Positions 60,701-64,000 of a stretch of 64,000 nt of DNA are shown here, in pieces. The notes beneath the pieces were generated by a model, which did no database searches, was not told the origin of the DNA, and saw nothing but the letters and a program-made list of their open reading frames with translations. The stretch is taken from the NCBI RefSeq assembly GCF_932526225.1, contig NC_064038.1:6184741-6248740 (forward strand). Reading direction: 5' to 3'. Within the stretch, counting starts at the first letter, position 1, and the number at the start of each line of letters is the position of its first letter. The translations under genes were made by a program, and so were the position numbers. The DNA comes from Nematostella vectensis (taxonomy: Eukaryota; Cnidaria; Anthozoa; Actiniaria; Edwardsiidae).

Positions 60701-63700
60701 CTACTACCGATGCAAAATATTAAGAGGATGTGAAAGCAATATTATGTGAGTTTTGAATTTCCTCATGTAGTCGTGCGTACACCCCGGCATGATCTCATGA
60801 TATGATAGGTCTTTCATTCACCGAAAACAAACATGTCAAAAAATAACTTTAAAACATTTCGCTTCCTATGTAAAGCAGCATGTCCCATCTGTTAAGACTT
60901 TCTTTTATGGCTTGTTATGTAAAAATGATTTATCCACGCCGGGCTCCTCAAATTACTATCACAGGAATTGTTAGTTGACCCCAATTTCTGACTCAACCAC
61001 TGTATTTCCCCCGCAGTCGTATATAAAAATCTTAATACTATAGTTTTAGTTAATGTAAATTTCCTTTTAATAACACAAACAAAGCTAAATGTTTCATATG
61101 TTTTTAAAACTGAAAGCCAATCCTTACACATTCCTTTAGTTGTCCATTACTGTAATTCCTTGGGGTTCATTTCGGGGACTCTTGGGGATTGTTTCGGGTC
61201 CCGGGATCAGTTGGGGTACTTTTGGGGATCGTTTCGGGTCCTGGGATCGTTTCGGGTCCTGGGATCGTTTCGGGTCCTGGGATCATTTCGGGTCCTGTAC
61301 AGATCCTCTCGAGCATGACAGTTCTTTCGATTGACCTGTTTTTCTTGGGTGTTTGAAGATAGTTATGAGGGAAGGAGGGGTGGTATAGAGTATATTTCTC
61401 ACATTCACAAGCTCCATTTCTTTGAAAATGTTTGAAAATCTAACCTCAAGTGTCTCAGCAATTTGGTCGCAACTTTCCACAGTTCCGGTCACAGTTGTCG
61501 CAGGGGGGGTGTTTTTTGATGATTTTTTTGATGACTTTTTCTTCTTAACTGGAGCATTACTATCTGTTGAGGATTTATTGTTATTATGAATTTCACCAAT
61601 CATGTACTTCAGTGGTTCTGCCGCTTAAATTTTCCCAAGTACTCTATTTTTTTACTATACTATTATTGTCATATTATGCAAGTAGTGACGTACCCGAAGA
61701 AGCTTTGTCACTGGTCCTTTTTTTAGTTTTTTTCTTCTCTTCCTCATTGACATTCTTGCCTATAACCATAAATTAAAATAAAGGTAATAAATAACACTTT
61801 ATGACCCATTGTTTAAGGCCCGGAGGAAATTGTTTCATTTCAGTTGTTTTCATACTTTTCCCAAGAATATCCCGAAGTTCGCTCCGAACTAAACATTCAT
61901 TGCGAAACTAGCTTTTTTTGTGTGTTTCGAATTGAGTTTGTGAACTTCATCGTGATTAAAGTTCGTAATTACCACATCTCATCGCTTTTTTTATTTCAAA
62001 AGGCTTAAAAGTATTCGGGTGGACATGATTCAAGCAAAAATCATCTAACTTGTGCTGGAAAATGCTCCCGCCGTGGTAGCCCCTTGGTCCCTGGCCTTGT
62101 GGTGCGGGGAAATCAGAGCCCCATCGACTTGACCCTTATACTGGGCCAGTGAATAGAGCGCGGGCAGCACGGACGTCATAATTCTTGTTTTATGGACGTT
62201 TTGACAAAAGAGAGACTGAGCAGTCAAATGATTCGGATTTTAGTCCCTCAGCTATAGATTCAAGATTAATAGATTAGAATTTTAAGTCATAAAGGTTATT
62301 TACGCCGCTTTTATAATGAGCCGATACTTTGCAAAATCTCGATAAACCAATATTATTCGGTCCATCTCTTGTCTGCTTGTCACCTAGACTATTATCAATC
62401 AAACCGCGAATGTAGAATAGCTTTTAATATATTTCACGGCAACAATTTGGAGCGGCTAAAGAGAGGCGTATGTAATTGGCCTCTGCAGACGGAACAAAAT
62501 ACAACGGAACTACTTTTTGATTCCTAATAACAGACCGATCAAAAAGAGAACCATATCCTTTTATTTGATATATGTTTGACATCCTAAAACGCTCTTTTAG
62601 ATGATTCAACCTTGAAGGCATTTCCGGCATGTTTGTTCTTATCATGTTCTTATCATTGACAGTGCCGGAAACAGATTCTACCTGGGGAACTCCATGTTAC
62701 GAAATGCAAACAGTACTTAATTACCTTTGATTAAAAGCATTATTCATAAAGTGCTTTTCATGACGGTAAATATAAAAGTCTCTCAGGACTACAAAAGACT
62801 ACAAAAAAAAAAAAAAAAAACTCACGCAACATTAAAGCTTTTGTTTACCCACCTCCGGTTGTTGCCGTTTCTCGGGTTGTTGCCGTTTCTCGGGCCACAT
62901 CTATTTCTGTGAAACCGATAAAATCACTGAAAATATTTATATTAAACGCCACGACTCATTACATAAACGCAAACATGAGTAAACAAAGATAAGTCAAATA
63001 CCAATATCTTCAGCAACAAAATCGCCTCCCAAAGTTTTTGGTTTTGGGCGTCGCTTCCCACCATCTAAAGTCGCCTTCCGTTGTTCTTCAAACGGGTCTA
63101 TGTACTCGTGCTTCCTTATACTATTCAAGAAAGCTTTACTATCTGTAAGTGCAAAAACAGCATTTAAAAAGGCTTTGTTATCTGAAAGTATAACAGCAAT
63201 GTGTTCTTGTTTTTATTAACTTTTAACCAAGGAGTACAACTCATGCCAATCTAATCGTCTCAAGCAATAAAATACAGTATTTCATACAACTATATTATAC
63301 TACTCGATTAAAATCAATCAAGGAGCGCCAAGTCTCGCCTCTGTCGCAACTGTGGAATTTAGTGATAACAGCTAAGCGCCACATGGTGATTTTTTTAGGT
63401 GATTCTGAAAATAATTATAAGGGGCAAACAAGCATAAAACCGAGGCCAATGTCTGTAAAATCCGAATTGTATGGTGGTTAACTCTTATATTCCAAATTCA
63501 CACTCGGGTGATCAGCGCCGAGTTCTTCGGGCAGACCAGAATTTCAAGTTTAACTGTCATTTATCGCGTTCGTTGAGGGTTAGATATGTTCGATTGCAAA
63601 TCATTAATACGTCCAGGCAATTTTAATGCAACATGTATAATGGGAAGTTATTATTAAGAGACTTACCATGAAGTTTTAAAACTTTGGCGCGGGCCATTTC

Positions 63701-63859
63701 TTGCTTGGGATCCCACACAGCATTGTAGGTTGAACCCTCGATTACTCCCTCCGGTATATCCTCGGTACATATATTTTTCGTATATATCACCTTCCAACAC
63801 TCGGGCTCTGGATCGCCTATCCATTTAACCAATGCAAATGCTGGAAAACGAGATGCCAT
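57735..63859 (-). CDS. BEN-domain protein, complete, 12 exons, 452 residues
   Basis: Exons: 63859-63667, 63142-63002, 62906-62853, 61759-61694, 61617-61445, 59930-59885, 59802-59768, 59551-59518, 59335-59192, 58837-58755, 58274-58073, 57922-57735. All junctions are GT-AG and all phases fit, giving 1359 coding nt. The start MASRFPAFALVKWIGD is chosen over an in-frame upstream ATG (63928) because it opens the conserved-looking N-terminal module of about 65 residues. Next come a Lys-rich region (exons 2-5: KKKKSSKKSSK), a coiled coil (residues about 260-290, ELSELKEKYGALEARFRRL) and the BEN domain (about 300-425, exons 10-12, with LVELVAGSGVFLSRTALA and NLSIKNLRRAARK). An acidic tail with six Asp ends the protein. 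BEN proteins bind DNA or chromatin adaptors, so a nuclear regulatory role is inferred. The order N-module, coiled coil, BEN resembles BEND5. Intron 61444-59931 houses foldback copy B. Confidence 0.85.
58858..58967. repeat. 54 bp tandem duplication in a BEN intron
   Basis: AATGATCTCTATATCATCAG followed by AAAACAA and CTAGAAGAGGATG occurs twice in a row with a few substitutions, between exons 10 and 9 of the BEN gene. Confidence 0.8.
60078..61306 (-). mobile_element. Foldback-type nonautonomous DNA element, copy B
   Basis: 1229 bp, with the same GGATCTGTACAGG ends, 18 bp-unit arms and interior as 1118-2342, but in opposite orientation. The interior matches include the ATCGAGTCGCTGTTAACCC and GGAATGTGTAAGGATTGGC segments, inverted. 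The flanks carry CTCGAG on both sides (60068 and 61308), so the inverted symmetry may extend a little beyond the named ends. It sits in an intron of the BEN gene without disrupting splice sites. Confidence 0.82.
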
Positions 63860-64000
63860 TTGTAGTTGAAAATGTCGGTCGGGTGATCGACTATTTAAAA
63901 GTTCGAGTAGGAAAAACGGATGCGACAAAGGCTAGTTATTAACCAGATCGTGCTCGAAATAGACGTGAACATCACAAAATAAAACAAAACTGACCAATCA

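Noticed and set aside
60078-61306. Possible missing BEN exon inside the foldback copy
   Set aside because: Exons 61617-61445 and 59930-59885 join in phase 0 without any intervening exon, and the element is repeated at 1118-2342.

Overview
The window reads as nuclear DNA of a cnidarian, most likely an anthozoan (coral or sea anemone). The grounds are AT-rich sequence, small exons with GT-AG introns, pentraxin-like, BEN and UDP-glycosyltransferase genes of animal type, and a dense mixture of Penelope, LINE, BEL, Copia, Gypsy and DNA elements of kinds I associate with cnidarian genomes. The species assignment is inference. There are no operons, CRISPR arrays or rRNA.

Three host genes can be assembled by reading splice sites. 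(1) + strand, 1-5879: the 3' end of a tandem pentraxin/LamG-like gene, three exons, running off the left edge. (2) - strand, 56393 down to 39223: the C-terminal five exons of a glycosyltransferase of the UGT80/sterol-glucosyltransferase type; its intron 56355-41967 is filled by a 14.2 kb array of about 370 copies of a 38 bp minisatellite. (3) - strand, 63859 down to 57735: a complete 12-exon, 452-residue BEN-domain gene, with every splice phase consistent.

The rest is mostly mobile DNA. 1.1-2.3 kb and 60.1-61.3 kb hold two inverted copies of one 1.2 kb foldback element, each inside a host intron. 3.1-5.2 kb is a composite of inverted-repeat elements, one with a 9 bp target duplication. 8-11.3 kb holds a SINE-like unit, a pogo-like MITE and nested palindromes. 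11.8-13.1 kb is a LINE fossil, 13.5-16.3 kb a Penelope-like element with GIY-YIG endonuclease. 16551-22510 is a 6 kb element with imperfect terminal inverted repeats and a perfect 10 bp direct flank, carrying an eight-exon gene with zinc-ribbon-like, transposase-like, RING and cysteine-protease-like parts, now broken. 22.6-28.6 kb holds BEL, Copia and Gypsy remnants; 28.9-30.5 kb a second decayed transposase-like gene. 31243-34396 is a 3.15 kb unit with about 540 bp inverted arms around a broken HECT-ligase-like gene. 34.6-35.5 kb is another inverted-repeat element.

The most unusual theme is that two unrelated-looking inverted-repeat elements carry ubiquitin-pathway-like domains: RING plus a possible deubiquitinase-like protease in one, HECT in the other. 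All assignments rest on reading the sequence and on remembered family features; no search was run.
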